From Streptomyces sp. NBC_00523 (GTDB lineage Bacteria; Actinomycetota; Actinomycetes; Streptomycetales; Streptomycetaceae), in the NCBI RefSeq assembly GCF_036346615.1, contig NZ_CP107836.1, forward strand, positions 4,588,001-4,652,000: a stretch of DNA of 64,000 bases. The letters run 5' to 3'. The first letter of the stretch is position 1, and every line of letters starts with the position of its first letter. Made by a program: the position numbers and the translations under genes. Below the pieces are notes generated by a model. It saw only the letters and a list, made by a program, of their open reading frames with translations. It was not told the origin of the DNA and did no database searches. Below, in pieces: positions 17,204 through 25,601 of this stretch.

Positions 17204-17922
17204 AGAGCACCCGGGCCTCGACGGCCCGCTTCGTCGCCACGCACTCCGTCCTCACGCTGAACGCCCGCCACCCCCTGGTCGCCAAGTCCCTGGTCGACGC
17301 CCAGGAGATGCACCGCACGGTGATGAGCGGCTTCCGGGGCTGGGTCGAGGACGGCGAACCCGAGGCGCGCGCCCAGATGGGCGTCCTGTCCACCTGGTCG
17401 GTCGACCTGAAGGCGGGGGCCCTCGTCCTGGTCGTCCAGTCCAGGGTCCCGGGCGACTGGTCGCGCATCCCCCGCGAAGCGTTGACGACGGCCCCGCACA
17501 TCATCACCGTCGACCGCACCTTCGAACGGGGCGAGGTCTTCGGCTTCCGCGCGGTCGTGAACCCCACGCGCAGCAGACCGTCGGGCCGCCCGCCCGAGGA
17601 GAAGGTGCGCGGCACCCGTACCGCCCACACCACCCCGGAACACGTGAAGCGCTGGTTCGCACGCCGCCTCCAGGCCGCCGGCGAGCCCCCGGTCGCCGAG
17701 GACGGCGTCACCCGCATCGGCGCCACCGCGGATCCGGAGACCCTGGGCATCCGCATGCTGCCGACGGTGTCCAGCGCCCACCGCGCCAAACCCGTCCGCA
17801 TCGGCCGCGCCGAAATCCGCGGCACCCTGACGGTCACGGACCCGGAGCCCCTGGTGACGTCCCTCTCGAACGGCCTGGGGCACGCGCGGGCGTACAGCTG
17901 CGGGCTGATACTGGCGCGTTGA
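17200..17922 (+). CDS. cas6e: CRISPR RNA endonuclease Cas6e (Cse3/CasE)
   Basis: A 240-residue RAMP-fold nuclease that cuts pre-crRNA at the base of the repeat hairpin and stays bound to the product. DAQEMHRTVMSGF contains a histidine (His38) placed like the catalytic His of Cas6e. The C-terminal glycine-rich loop (SNGLGHARAYSCGLILAR) matches the family signature, so processing activity looks intact. It is the last gene of the operon. Degenerate repeats begin nine bases after the stop, where I-E loci often carry cas1 and cas2; neither is present. Confidence 0.92.
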   Translation: MKSTRASTARFVATHSVLTLNARHPLVAKSLVDAQEMHRTVMSGFRGWVEDGEPEARAQMGVLSTWSVDLKAGALVLVVQSRVPGDWSRIPREALTTAPHIITVDRTFERGEVFGFRAVVNPTRSRPSGRPPEEKVRGTRTAHTTPEHVKRWFARRLQAAGEPPVAEDGVTRIGATADPETLGIRMLPTVSSAHRAKPVRIGRAEIRGTLTVTDPEPLVTSLSNGLGHARAYSCGLILAR

Positions 17923-17930
17923 CCGATGGA

Positions 17931-18007
17931 GGGCATCCCCGCGCACGCGGGGGGCCGAGCAGGATCTGCTCCTAACGGGGGCCATCCCCACGCGTGCGGG
18001 GAACCTC
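17931..18007. CRISPR. Degenerate two-repeat CRISPR remnant, right of the Cascade operon
   Basis: Repeat-like units in the same orientation as the left remnant: 17931-17959 (GGGCATCCCCGCGCACGCGG then GGGCCGAG) and 17979-18007 (CCATCCCCACGCGTGCGGGG then AACCTC). Their CATCCCC motifs are 49 bases apart, not about 61, leaving only about 20 bases between units. This suggests deletion within a former spacer. The hairpin-forming centres are preserved, so Cas6e might still cut a transcript. Confidence 0.6.
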
Positions 18008-18061
18008 CGGCAAGGGCCGAGAGTAGGCCCTCGGGCCCCGCCGCGACCAGCCCCTCAGACA

Positions 18062-18244
18062 TCACCGCTTCCCACTGCCACGCCGCAGCAGGATCGTCAG
18101 CGTCGCCCGCGCGTCGCGCCGGCGCTCCGGGCTGCGGAACAGCACGGAGGAGGCGGCGACGGTGACGACGGCCCCGACGTAGGCGAGGCCGGTGGCGGCG
18201 GCCCCTTGCAGGACGGACTCGAGGACGGGCGGCAGGCCGGACAT
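18062..18244 (-). CDS. Small single-pass membrane protein
   Basis: A 60-residue open frame with an ATG preceded by the strong ribosome-binding site GAGGAGAT at good spacing, which is why I consider it real. Residues about 14-36 (GAAATGLAYVGAVVTVAASSVLF) form one hydrophobic helix. The rest is basic (RSPERRRDARATLTILLRRGSGKR), predicting a cytoplasmic positive tail. No family is recognised. It lies between the Cascade operon and the STAND NTPase gene, divergent from the latter. A membrane-acting partner of the neighbouring NTPase is conceivable but unsupported. Confidence 0.5.
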   Translation of the reverse strand: MSGLPPVLESVLQGAAATGLAYVGAVVTVAASSVLFRSPERRRDARATLTILLRRGSGKR

Positions 18245-18373
18245 GCGGATCTCCTCAGGGGTGTCGCCCGTGGCTACTCCGCCGGGCGGCGTGCCTCAGG
18301 TATCCACCGTGCGTCCGGATTCCAGAAACGTTCGGGAACCCGTACACGCCCGAAACATGCAGGTCAGGGACGG

Positions 18374-21300
18374 ATGAAAAACATTCCAGAGCACTCTTCC
18401 GCAGCGCCTGATTTCCGCGACGACCTCAGGAGGCTGGACGAGGCAGCGGGCGGCCGGTCCAAGGGGCCGGGGCTTCACGAACTGGCCGCCCTTGAGGGGT
18501 GCACGGTCACGGTCTCAAGCCTGAGTACGTGGCTGCGGGGTGAAACGCTCCCTCGTGAAGAGAACATGCCTTATGTATTGGGTCAGCTGATCCCCACGTT
18601 GGAGAAGTGTGCGAAGAGCCGGTCGCGTACCTATGTCGGCCGGACCAAGGCCACGTGGCAGGCCCGCTTTTTGGCTGCCAACACGGTCCGCCAAAGGAAG
18701 CAGAGCCCTTCCGGCCCCCGGGTGCACAGAACGTCCCCAGGGCGTCTGCTGGCCGGGCCGTCCCCAGCGCTCCTGGACGTACTGCCACGTGAGTTCGCGG
18801 GCCGGGAGGCCGAGCTCGACGAGCTGGTCGCATTCGTGACGGCGGGTCAGGACGGGCCGGACTACCGGTGGTACCAGGCGAGCCCTTGGGCGGGGAAGAC
18901 CGCGCTGCTGGCCTGGTTCGCCGACCGCTACCGGCTGCCCGGGATCGACATCGCCCACCACTTCATCTCGGGGCGCCTGGGCACGGATCGACGCGAGGAC
19001 TTCACGCGCGTGGTCGGGCAGCAACTGGCTGCCGCGTCGGGCATACGACGTCTGCCTGCTGCCGCCCTCAAGGACTTCTCCGTGGCGTACGCGGCGGCCG
19101 CTCAAGCCTGCGAGCAGCGCCATCGTCGGCTCGTACTGATCGTTGACGGACTTGACGAGGACGCCGACGTGGATCGGGACGGCATGGGCATCGCCGGGCT
19201 GCTCCCCAAAGCCCCGCCGCACGGCATGCGCGTCATTGTCAGCGGCCGTGCCCACCCCTCGGTCCCGCTGAAACTGGCGGGGGATCACCCCCTGCGGGAT
19301 CCCGGCATCGTCCGGCAGCTCACCGCCTCTCCGGCCGCACGGGCCATCCGGGACATGGCTCTGGTGGAGCTGGACGAGCTCCTGGGCGACCCCCGCATCG
19401 GCCAACAGGTGTTGGGGCTGCTCGCCACCGCGCGAGGAGCCCTCACGCGAGCGGATCTGGCGAAGATCCTCCGCGTCCGGCCGCGCGAGGTGCGGCTCCG
19501 GCTCGGCACCGTGGTCAGCCGATCACTCGCGCCCACGCGCGTCGATCGCCTCGCCCTGAACGGACGGACCGGAGCGGAGGCAGAAGAGGACCGCCAGGCG
19601 TTCGTGCTGGCCCACGACGCGATCCTCAGGACGGTGTGCCAGGAGCTGGGGGAGCCCGACCTCGCCGAACGGAGGGACGACCTGCACCGCTGGGCGCAGG
19701 CGTACCAGGACCAGGGCTGGCCCGAAAACACGCCCAACTATCTTCTGACCGGCTACATCCGCCTCCTCCAGGACTCCGCGGACACCGAGCGTCTCGACGC
19801 CCTCGTTCTCGATCCGTGCTACCAACTGCGCCTCGCCGACCGCTCCGGCGCCGACGTCGCCCTCGCCCATCTGGGTCCGGTCGCCGCCCGTCGCGGGAAG
19901 CACGCGGCACTGGGGCCGGCCGTCGCGGCCGCCGTTTCCCGGGAGATGCTGCTGGGCCGGGTGCGGTCGGTCCCGGTGGCCGTCGCTCAGGCCGTTGCCC
20001 GGCTCGGGGATCCGGGGAGGGGGCGGGCGCTGGCGGTCGCGTCGGGGAGTGCCGTGGACAAGGCGCTGCGGCTCGCCGACCTGGCGGAGGCGGTGCGGGC
20101 GATGGACGAGCAGGAGGCCGCCGTCATCGCCCGGGAGGCGGAGAGGTGGGCGCGCACGGCGTTGCGGGAGGCGGACCGGGCCGGGTACGTCACCGATGAG
20201 GCCGAGGGCGCGGCCGCGCGGGCGGCTCTCGCCCTGCTGACGACGGCAGGCGGCCGCGATCAGCAGGAGCAGTACGCGGACGGCCTCGCCCTGCTCCGTT
20301 CCACCCGGGGCACCGGGTCGGCCCGCAGCGAGACCTGGGCATTGGCCGCCGCCCTGCCGGCACCCGACCATCCACAGGACGCGGCCCGACTCCTGGACGA
20401 ACTGGAACGGCAGGCCGAACCCATGGGCGGCAAGGGCGTGGCCGTCGCGGTGCAGCTCTGGCAGACGGTGGCGGCCGCGGACCCGGACCGCGCCGGCCGT
20501 CTGCACGACCTCGCCCTGGAGCACGTGACGAGGGCGTGGCAGGAGGCCCCCTCACTGGAGGCCGTGGCCACGCTCGCCGCCACCGCGTCCTTCGTGGCAC
20601 CCACCCGTCCGGCGCAGGCCGGGCAACTCGCGGCCGCCGCCCGCGACCGCCTCGAACGCGTGCTGCACGCCGACGCCGGGGAGCGCTCGCCGGAGGACGC
20701 CTTCCACCTGGAATTCGGCTTCCCGCACACACTCGCCGTGCTCGCCCGGGCCCTCACCGACGTGGGGGCACCACCGGAGGAAGCCACCCGCATCCTGGAG
20801 CTCGGGCAGCTTGCCGTGCCCTTGGAGCCCGCACACGACCCGGAGGAGGACCCCGCCGAGGACGACACGTTCACCGAAGCCACCGCGCTCGCCGAGCAGG
20901 CCGTCCACCTCGCCGGACGCGGCGCCGTGGACGACGCGGAGCACCATCTGCAACAGGCGCTGACCCTCCTGCCCCCGGCCGGACGCGGTGGCCGGGGACC
21001 CGTCTGGCTGCCGGACCTCGCGGGCGCGCTCGTCCGTACCGGCGCAGCCGTCGATCCCGAGGAGCTGCCCGGCCTCGCACGGCACCCGGCCGAGCGGGTG
21101 CGCGTACACGCGGCCATGGCCCTGGCCCATGCGGACTGCGACCGGCAGGCCGAGGCACGCCACCACGCGCGGGAAGCGGCCCGTGGGGGCTCCGGCAGGG
21201 GCTGGGCGTACACCGCGCAGGCACTGGCCCGTGTCGGCGAGGTGGCGGCCGCCGTCGACCACGTCGAGCGGCACCGTCCGCCGCAGCACCCCGGCGGGCG

Positions 21301-22093
21301 GGCCGCCTGGCGAACGGCGGACCGGGCGGCGCGGGTCGCCGTCGCAGCCGAACTCGCGTCACACGACCCCGAAGCAGCGTACGAACTGGTCCGTCCGGTG
21401 CTGGAACGTCTGCACGCGTCCCGGAACGCGATCCGAAGCCACGGGCTGCTGCCCTCGCTGGCAGGACTACTCCCTGCCGTTGCAGACCTGCCGCCCCACC
21501 AACAGCAGCTGTTCCACGAGCTCATGGCGACCGCGCGGGAGCAGGCGGCGCGGAACGATCCCGACTCCTGGCGCCCCGAAGACCTCCTCGTGCACGCGTT
21601 CCTTCTCATCGCTGACGGGGAAGAGCCCGCCCGTCAGCTGGACCGGCTGACACAGGACATGGCCCATCGCGGGGCCGAGCATTCCCCCACCGCCGCGCTG
21701 GCCGTGCTGCACGCGGCCCTGGGCGACCACACCGCCGCGCACCGCGTGGCGATGTCTCCCGGCGCACCCCGCCACAGAGCCGTGGCGCTGTCCGCGGTGG
21801 CCGCGCACCTCGCCCGTGTGCCGTGCCGTCCCTGCCCCGTCCCGGACCCGGTCGGCACGGACACCTTCACGCACACCGTCCGGTACCTGGCGCTCCACAC
21901 GACCCGGGCCGCACCGGCCGCCGTGCGGCCCGCCGCGAGGTCCCTGCAACACGCCCTGGCGACACCCGGCTGGCATCACGCCATCCCGGCCCTGTCCCAC
22001 ATCGCACCCGACACCCTCGCCACCATCCACGCCATTACGGAGAAGCACCTGGGCACACCGCGGGACACCGAGGACGACTGGCCCCTCAGCTGA
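18374..22093 (+). CDS. Large STAND-class NTPase with helical-repeat C-terminus
   Basis: A 1,239-residue protein. Residues about 14-65 resemble an actinobacterial helix-turn-helix-like module (DLRRLDEAAGG ... VSSLSTWLRGETLP). FAGREAELDEL at 141-151 introduces a P-loop domain. Walker A is the variant SPWAGKTALL (170-179), Walker B is LVLIVDGLDED (253-263), with an arginine-containing VIVSGRAHP after it. Residues about 480-1239 are Ala/Leu/Arg-rich helices resembling TPR or HEAT arrays, a typical STAND sensor. No nuclease or TIR domain is visible. Such ATPases act as signal-activated switches, often in phage defence or regulation. It lies beside the nuclease-less Cascade operon, has its own start with AGGGACGG upstream, and its 5' end is less G+C-rich than neighbours. 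Confidence 0.8.
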   Translation: MKNIPEHSSAAPDFRDDLRRLDEAAGGRSKGPGLHELAALEGCTVTVSSLSTWLRGETLPREENMPYVLGQLIPTLEKCAKSRSRTYVGRTKATWQARFLAANTVRQRKQSPSGPRVHRTSPGRLLAGPSPALLDVLPREFAGREAELDELVAFVTAGQDGPDYRWYQASPWAGKTALLAWFADRYRLPGIDIAHHFISGRLGTDRREDFTRVVGQQLAAASGIRRLPAAALKDFSVAYAAAAQACEQRHRRLVLIVDGLDEDADVDRDGMGIAGLLPKAPPHGMRVIVSGRAHPSVPLKLAGDHPLRDPGIVRQLTASPAARAIRDMALVELDELLGDPRIGQQVLGLLATARGALTRADLAKILRVRPREVRLRLGTVVSRSLAPTRVDRLALNGRTGAEAEEDRQAFVLAHDAILRTVCQELGEPDLAERRDDLHRWAQAYQDQGWPENTPNYLLTGYIRLLQDSADTERLDALVLDPCYQLRLADRSGADVALAHLGPVAARRGKHAALGPAVAAAVSREMLLGRVRSVPVAVAQAVARLGDPGRGRALAVASGSAVDKALRLADLAEAVRAMDEQEAAVIAREAERWARTALREADRAGYVTDEAEGAAARAALALLTTAGGRDQQEQYADGLALLRSTRGTGSARSETWALAAALPAPDHPQDAARLLDELERQAEPMGGKGVAVAVQLWQTVAAADPDRAGRLHDLALEHVTRAWQEAPSLEAVATLAATASFVAPTRPAQAGQLAAAARDRLERVLHADAGERSPEDAFHLEFGFPHTLAVLARALTDVGAPPEEATRILELGQLAVPLEPAHDPEEDPAEDDTFTEATALAEQAVHLAGRGAVDDAEHHLQQALTLLPPAGRGGRGPVWLPDLAGALVRTGAAVDPEELPGLARHPAERVRVHAAMALAHADCDRQAEARHHAREAARGGSGRGWAYTAQALARVGEVAAAVDHVERHRPPQHPGGRAAWRTADRAARVAVAAELASHDPEAAYELVRPVLERLHASRNAIRSHGLLPSLAGLLPAVADLPPHQQQLFHELMATAREQAARNDPDSWRPEDLLVHAFLLIADGEEPARQLDRLTQDMAHRGAEHSPTAALAVLHAALGDHTAAHRVAMSPGAPRHRAVALSAVAAHLARVPCRPCPVPDPVGTDTFTHTVRYLALHTTRAAPAAVRPAARSLQHALATPGWHHAIPALSHIAPDTLATIHAITEKHLGTPRDTEDDWPLS

Positions 22094-22850
22094 CCCCCAA
22101 CGACTCCCCGAACCCCACCGCCAACGGCATCCGCAGCCCCAGGGGCGGCGGGGCCGCCAGCGCGTCCGTCACCGGGCGGGCGTAGGCGTGGCCGAACAGG
22201 GTGCCGCGTACGAAGTCGGCGGCCAGGGCCGCGACCTCCGAGCGGTGCTGGCGCAGGGCGTGGCCGTCCGAGTGGACCTCGAAGCGGCAGGTGTCGCGGT
22301 TGGCCTTCTTGGCGCGTTCGGCCAGGCGGAAGGACAAGTCCGGGGCGCAGCGCGTGTCGTTGGTGCCGTGGACCAGCAGGACCGGGCGGCCGACCAGGTG
22401 TTTGACCGGTTCGGGGGCGGCGGCCGGGTCGCCGGGGAGCCAGGGGGCCATGGCCAGGACCGCGCCGACCGCCGGGTGGCCGCCCGCGCGGAGGGCCGCC
22501 CGGGCGCCCATGCCGTGGCCGGCCAGGCAGAGGGGGACGTCGCCGTAGCGGCGTACGGCCTCGTCCACCGCCCACTCCGCGTCCGCCGCGAGGTGGGCGT
22601 CGTCCTCGTTCCAGCCGCGGCAGCGGTAGCGCACCACATGGGCGGTGAGGCCGTCGGCGCGGCCCGCGTGGGCCAGGGCGCGGGCCAGCGGGAGCAGGCG
22701 GGCGTGGGAGAGGGAGGAGGGGCGGCGGTGCGAGTGCGGCTCGCCGTCCGGGAGCAGCAGGACCACGCCGCCGACCGTTGTTGCTCCGGCCGCCGCTCCG
22801 ACGGCCCGTCCCAGCCGCGCCGCGGGCTGGGGGAGTACGCGCTGTGCCAT
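22086..22850 (-). CDS. Alpha/beta-hydrolase-fold protein lacking the canonical serine
   Basis: A 254-residue protein of the dienelactone-hydrolase-like alpha/beta fold: GGVVLLLPDGEPHS, VRYRCRGWNEDD, PWLPGDPAAA, LLVHGTNDTRCAP (acid residue) and FEVHSDGHALRQH (histidine). At the nucleophile elbow the sequence is LAGHGMGARAAL, where GHSMG would be expected. Glycine replaces the serine, so ordinary esterase chemistry is doubtful. The substrate is unknown. Its stop overlaps the STAND gene's 3' end by eight bases on the opposite strand. It is divergent from add. The start ATG at 22850 has no strong ribosome-binding site. Confidence 0.8.
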   Translation of the reverse strand: MAQRVLPQPAARLGRAVGAAAGATTVGGVVLLLPDGEPHSHRRPSSLSHARLLPLARALAHAGRADGLTAHVVRYRCRGWNEDDAHLAADAEWAVDEAVRRYGDVPLCLAGHGMGARAALRAGGHPAVGAVLAMAPWLPGDPAAAPEPVKHLVGRPVLLVHGTNDTRCAPDLSFRLAERAKKANRDTCRFEVHSDGHALRQHRSEVAALAADFVRGTLFGHAYARPVTDALAAPPPLGLRMPLAVGFGESLGVS

Positions 22851-22959
22851 GGCGTAACAGTGTCAGACGAGCGTCCGTCCGCCACCCCTGTTCGCGGGGT
22901 CTGTTACGCAGTGGGGCGCGGGGCGGCTCGACCGTACCGTTATGCAACGACAAGCCCGC

Positions 22960-22973
22960 TCTACGCGCGTAGG
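22960..22973. promoter_or_regulatory. TACGCGCGTA-type operator 4, before add
   Basis: TCTACGCGCGTAGG has 13 of 14 positions of the consensus. A -10-like TACAGT at 22977-22982 follows directly, so transcription would begin about seven bases later, at or next to the ATG at 22989. The add mRNA is probably leaderless and the operator would sit between the -35 and -10 elements. Confidence 0.8.
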
Positions 22974-22988
22974 CGCTACAGTGCCTGG

Positions 22989-24143
22989 ATGATGAGCCCG
23001 ACCCTCAACGTGCCCGGCCCGGACCAGATCCGGCGCGCCCCCAAGGTCCTTCTGCACGACCACCTCGACGGCGGTCTGCGCCCCGGAACGATCGTCGATC
23101 TCGCCGCGGCGATCGGTTACGAAGCGCTTCCCGAGAACGAGCCCGACAAACTCGGCATCTGGTTCCGGGAGGCGGCGGACTCCGGTTCCCTGGAGCGGTA
23201 TCTGGAGACGTTCGCCCACACCTGCGCGGTCATGCAGACCCGTGACGCGCTGGTCCGGGTCGCCGCCGAGTGCGCGGAGGACCTGGCCGCCGACGGGGTC
23301 GTGTACGCCGAGGTGCGGTACGCCCCCGAGCAGCACCTGGAGGCCGGGCTGACCCTCGAAGAGGTGGTCGAGGCCGTCAACGAGGGCTTCCGCGAGGGCG
23401 AGCGGCGGGCCCGGCAGGACGGCAACCGCATCCGGGTCGGCGCCCTGCTCACCGCCATGCGGCACGCCGCGCGCTCCCTGGAGATCGCGGAGCTGGCCAA
23501 CCGCTACCGGGACCAGGGCGTCGTCGGCTTCGACATCGCGGGCGCCGAGGCGGGGTTCCCTCCCACCCGGCACCTGGACGCCTTCGAGTACCTCAAGCGC
23601 GAGAACAACCACTTCACGATCCACGCGGGCGAGGCGTTCGGGCTGCCGTCGATCTGGCAGGCCATCCAGTGGTGCGGCGCCGACCGGCTCGGGCACGGGG
23701 TCCGCATCATCGACGACATCGAGGTGGCGGAGGACGGCTCCGTGAAGCTGGGCCGCCTCGCCTCGTACGTACGGGACAAGCGCATCCCGCTGGAGATGTG
23801 CCCGACGTCCAACCTCCAGACCGGGGCCGCGTCCTCGTACGCCGAGCACCCCATCGGGCTGCTCCGCAAGCTGCACTTCCGGGCCACCGTCAATACCGAC
23901 AACCGGCTGATGAGCGGTACGAGCATGAGCCAGGAATTCGAGAAGCTGACCGAAGCTTTCGGATACACGCTCGATGACATGCAGTGGTTCACCGTCAATG
24001 GAATGAAGTCGGCATTCATTCCTTTCGATGAACGTCTGGCGATGATCAACGACGTCATCAAGCCCGGCTACGCCGAGCTGAAGTCCGAATGGCTTTTCGA
24101 GCAGACCGCTGCGACCAGCGTGTCTTCCTCGCTGGCCGGCTGA
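22989..24143 (+). CDS. add: Adenosine deaminase
   Basis: A 384-residue metal-dependent deaminase converting (deoxy)adenosine to (deoxy)inosine. LLHDHLDGGLRPGTI supplies the HxH zinc ligands (His23, His25). HAGEAFG carries the third ligand region and the catalytic Glu, DRLGHGVR the base-binding His, and VNTDNRLMS the last Asp. Length is normal for the actinobacterial type. ATG 22989 is followed by a second ATG at 22992, either of which may serve. There is no ribosome-binding site, consistent with a leaderless transcript. The operator places it in the nucleoside regulon; inosine produced is a substrate for the phosphorylase at 39335-40159. Confidence 0.95.
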   Translation: MMSPTLNVPGPDQIRRAPKVLLHDHLDGGLRPGTIVDLAAAIGYEALPENEPDKLGIWFREAADSGSLERYLETFAHTCAVMQTRDALVRVAAECAEDLAADGVVYAEVRYAPEQHLEAGLTLEEVVEAVNEGFREGERRARQDGNRIRVGALLTAMRHAARSLEIAELANRYRDQGVVGFDIAGAEAGFPPTRHLDAFEYLKRENNHFTIHAGEAFGLPSIWQAIQWCGADRLGHGVRIIDDIEVAEDGSVKLGRLASYVRDKRIPLEMCPTSNLQTGAASSYAEHPIGLLRKLHFRATVNTDNRLMSGTSMSQEFEKLTEAFGYTLDDMQWFTVNGMKSAFIPFDERLAMINDVIKPGYAELKSEWLFEQTAATSVSSSLAG

Positions 24144-24154
24144 CGTAGACGTAC

Positions 24155-24192
24155 GGAAAACGGCCGGGGAAAGGTTTTCCCGGCCGTTTTCC
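24155..24192 (+). terminator. Intrinsic terminator after add
   Basis: A perfect 14-bp inverted repeat, GGAAAACGGCCGGG (24155-24168) and CCCGGCCGTTTTCC (24179-24192), starts 11 bases after the stop codon. The right arm contains TTTT. Confidence 0.85.
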
Positions 24193-24277
24193 GTGGTGTC
24201 GCATGTTTGCGGAGCGGGGTCGCGGCTGACTACGTTGCATAGCCGCTCACGTCCCCTTCCCCAAGGATGAATGTCAT

Positions 24278-24592
24278 ATGAAGCAGTCTGCCGCCAGGAC
24301 TCTCGGCGTCGCCGCTCTCGGTGCCGCTTTCGCCGCTGCCGCCGCCGGCACCGCGTCCGCCTCCGCGCTGCCGCTGGAGACCGCGACCAGCGTGCTGCCC
24401 GTCGCCGGCGCCCTGGCCGACGCCACCTCGACGCTGCCGGTCCAGGACACCGCCGACCAGGTCCTCGGCACCAGCCAGACCAAGCTCCTCGGCGACGCCA
24501 CCACCCCCGTCAAGGGCCTCCTCGGCGGCATGCCGGCCGGTGGTCTGAGCACCAGCGGCCTGTCCGCCAACGGTCTGCCGCTCGGCGGCTGA
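24278..24592 (+). CDS. Small secreted low-complexity protein
   Basis: A 104-residue protein. The signal peptide (MKQSAARTLGVAALGAAFAAAAAG...) is probably cleaved after TASASA. The mature part begins ALPLETATSVLPVAG and is rich in Ala, Thr, Leu, Gly, ending in NGLPLGG; it has no cysteine. I recognise no enzymatic family. The composition resembles another small exported protein in this window (30405-30821), the two flanking the afsQ region. ATG 24278 is chosen because the signal peptide starts there. The role is unknown; surface or spore-wall association is only a guess. Confidence 0.75.
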   Translation: MKQSAARTLGVAALGAAFAAAAAGTASASALPLETATSVLPVAGALADATSTLPVQDTADQVLGTSQTKLLGDATTPVKGLLGGMPAGGLSTSGLSANGLPLGG

Positions 24593-24609
24593 GCCGAAGC
24601 AGCATCACA

Positions 24610-24648
24610 CCGGTGGGCGGGCACCCCGAGCGGGTGCCCGCCCACCGG
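24610..24648. terminator. Bidirectional terminator hairpin
   Basis: A 17-bp perfect stem, CCGGTGGGCGGGCACCC (24610-24626) with GGGTGCCCGCCCACCGG (24632-24648), and a five-base loop. It lies between convergent genes: the secreted protein on the plus strand and the PspC protein on the minus strand. Confidence 0.85.
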
Positions 24649-24665
24649 CATGCGTACGGGAACGA

Positions 24666-24869
24666 CTACCAGGCCGTCGAGGACGACGACCCCTCCTGGG
24701 GCAGCAGCAGCCACAGCGCCAGGTAGAGCAGGAACTGCGGGCCCGGCAGCAGGCACGAGACCACGAAGATGATGCGCATGGTCCTCGCCGACGTGCCGAA
24801 ACGCCGTGCCAGCGCTGCGCACACTCCGCCGAGCACGCGTCCGTCACGGGGGCGGGCAAGTGCGGCCAT
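24666..24869 (-). CDS. PspC-domain small membrane protein
   Basis: A 67-residue protein. LARPRDGRVLGGVCAALARRFGTSARTMRIIFVV is the PspC domain, followed by one hydrophobic helix (CLLPGPQFLLYLALWLLLPQE). In actinobacteria these short PspC proteins are inner-membrane proteins of uncertain function, related to phage-shock regulators. Length is typical for the single-domain form. It is divergent from nothing close and ends at the shared terminator hairpin. Confidence 0.88.
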   Translation of the reverse strand: MAALARPRDGRVLGGVCAALARRFGTSARTMRIIFVVSCLLPGPQFLLYLALWLLLPQEGSSSSTAW

Positions 24870-24959
24870 GATGGGCTCCTTCGCGAACCGTTGCGGGGAG
24901 CAGTCCGGTGTGCTCCCGATACGTCCATGGTCCCTCGACGAACCGGACGAAGCGTCGCT

Positions 24960-25511
24960 CTACGGGGCCATCCCGACCCCGGAAATCGTCGGGGTCGAAC
25001 CCTGAGGGGCCTCGTGCCCCCTGCGCGCCACCACATGCGTCCGCGCCGCTCCGCCGCGCCGCCGCAGGCGCGCCCGGCACGCGGGCACCACCAGGACATG
25101 GGCGAGGGCGACGCCCGCCGTGTTCAGGAACAGCGAGTCCACGTCCACCACCTGGCCGGGCACCCCGGTCTGCCCCAGCTCGATGGCCAGCGAGATCAGG
25201 GAGCCGGCCGCGACCGTACGGGCCAGCGAGAGCCACGGGGACACGTGGAGACGGCCCCCGGCCATCGGGAGCAGCACGCCCAGGGGCGCCAGGAGGAGCA
25301 GCCCGCCGCCGATCCGGCGGAACGCGGCGGCGGGACCGAGCGACAGATCGGCCCTGATGCCGGCGAAGGGCGAGAGGTTGGCGGCGTTCATCCACGGCAC
25401 GTCCAGCGGACGCAGAGTGAGCCACCCGACGAGCAGCAGATGCGCGAGGAGCAGCGACACCCCGGCCGCGCGGAAGCGGATGACGGCCTGGCCGTCCGAA
25501 CCTTGACGCAC
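24960..25511 (-). CDS. VanZ-family membrane protein
   Basis: A 183-residue protein with about four membrane helices and the VanZ signature: LTLRPLDVPWMNAANLSPF, GGLLLLAPLGVLLP, SLISLAIELGQTG and VDVDSLFLNTAGVALAHVL. The founding VanZ gives low-level teicoplanin resistance, but most family members have no known function. The C-terminal 35 residues are basic and polar. It is the next minus-strand gene downstream of the lipoprotein gene of the afsQ operon, 90 bases away; co-transcription is possible but not shown. Confidence 0.85.
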   Translation of the reverse strand: MRQGSDGQAVIRFRAAGVSLLLAHLLLVGWLTLRPLDVPWMNAANLSPFAGIRADLSLGPAAAFRRIGGGLLLLAPLGVLLPMAGGRLHVSPWLSLARTVAAGSLISLAIELGQTGVPGQVVDVDSLFLNTAGVALAHVLVVPACRARLRRRGGAARTHVVARRGHEAPQGSTPTISGVGMAP

Positions 25512-25601
25512 GATGCCCTAGACGCGGGCGGCGGCAGGATCGGTTCCGCCCGACCTGGGGAGACCTGCCTCACGCCGGTCCCCGGACCCCCGAGGCGCCC
25601 C

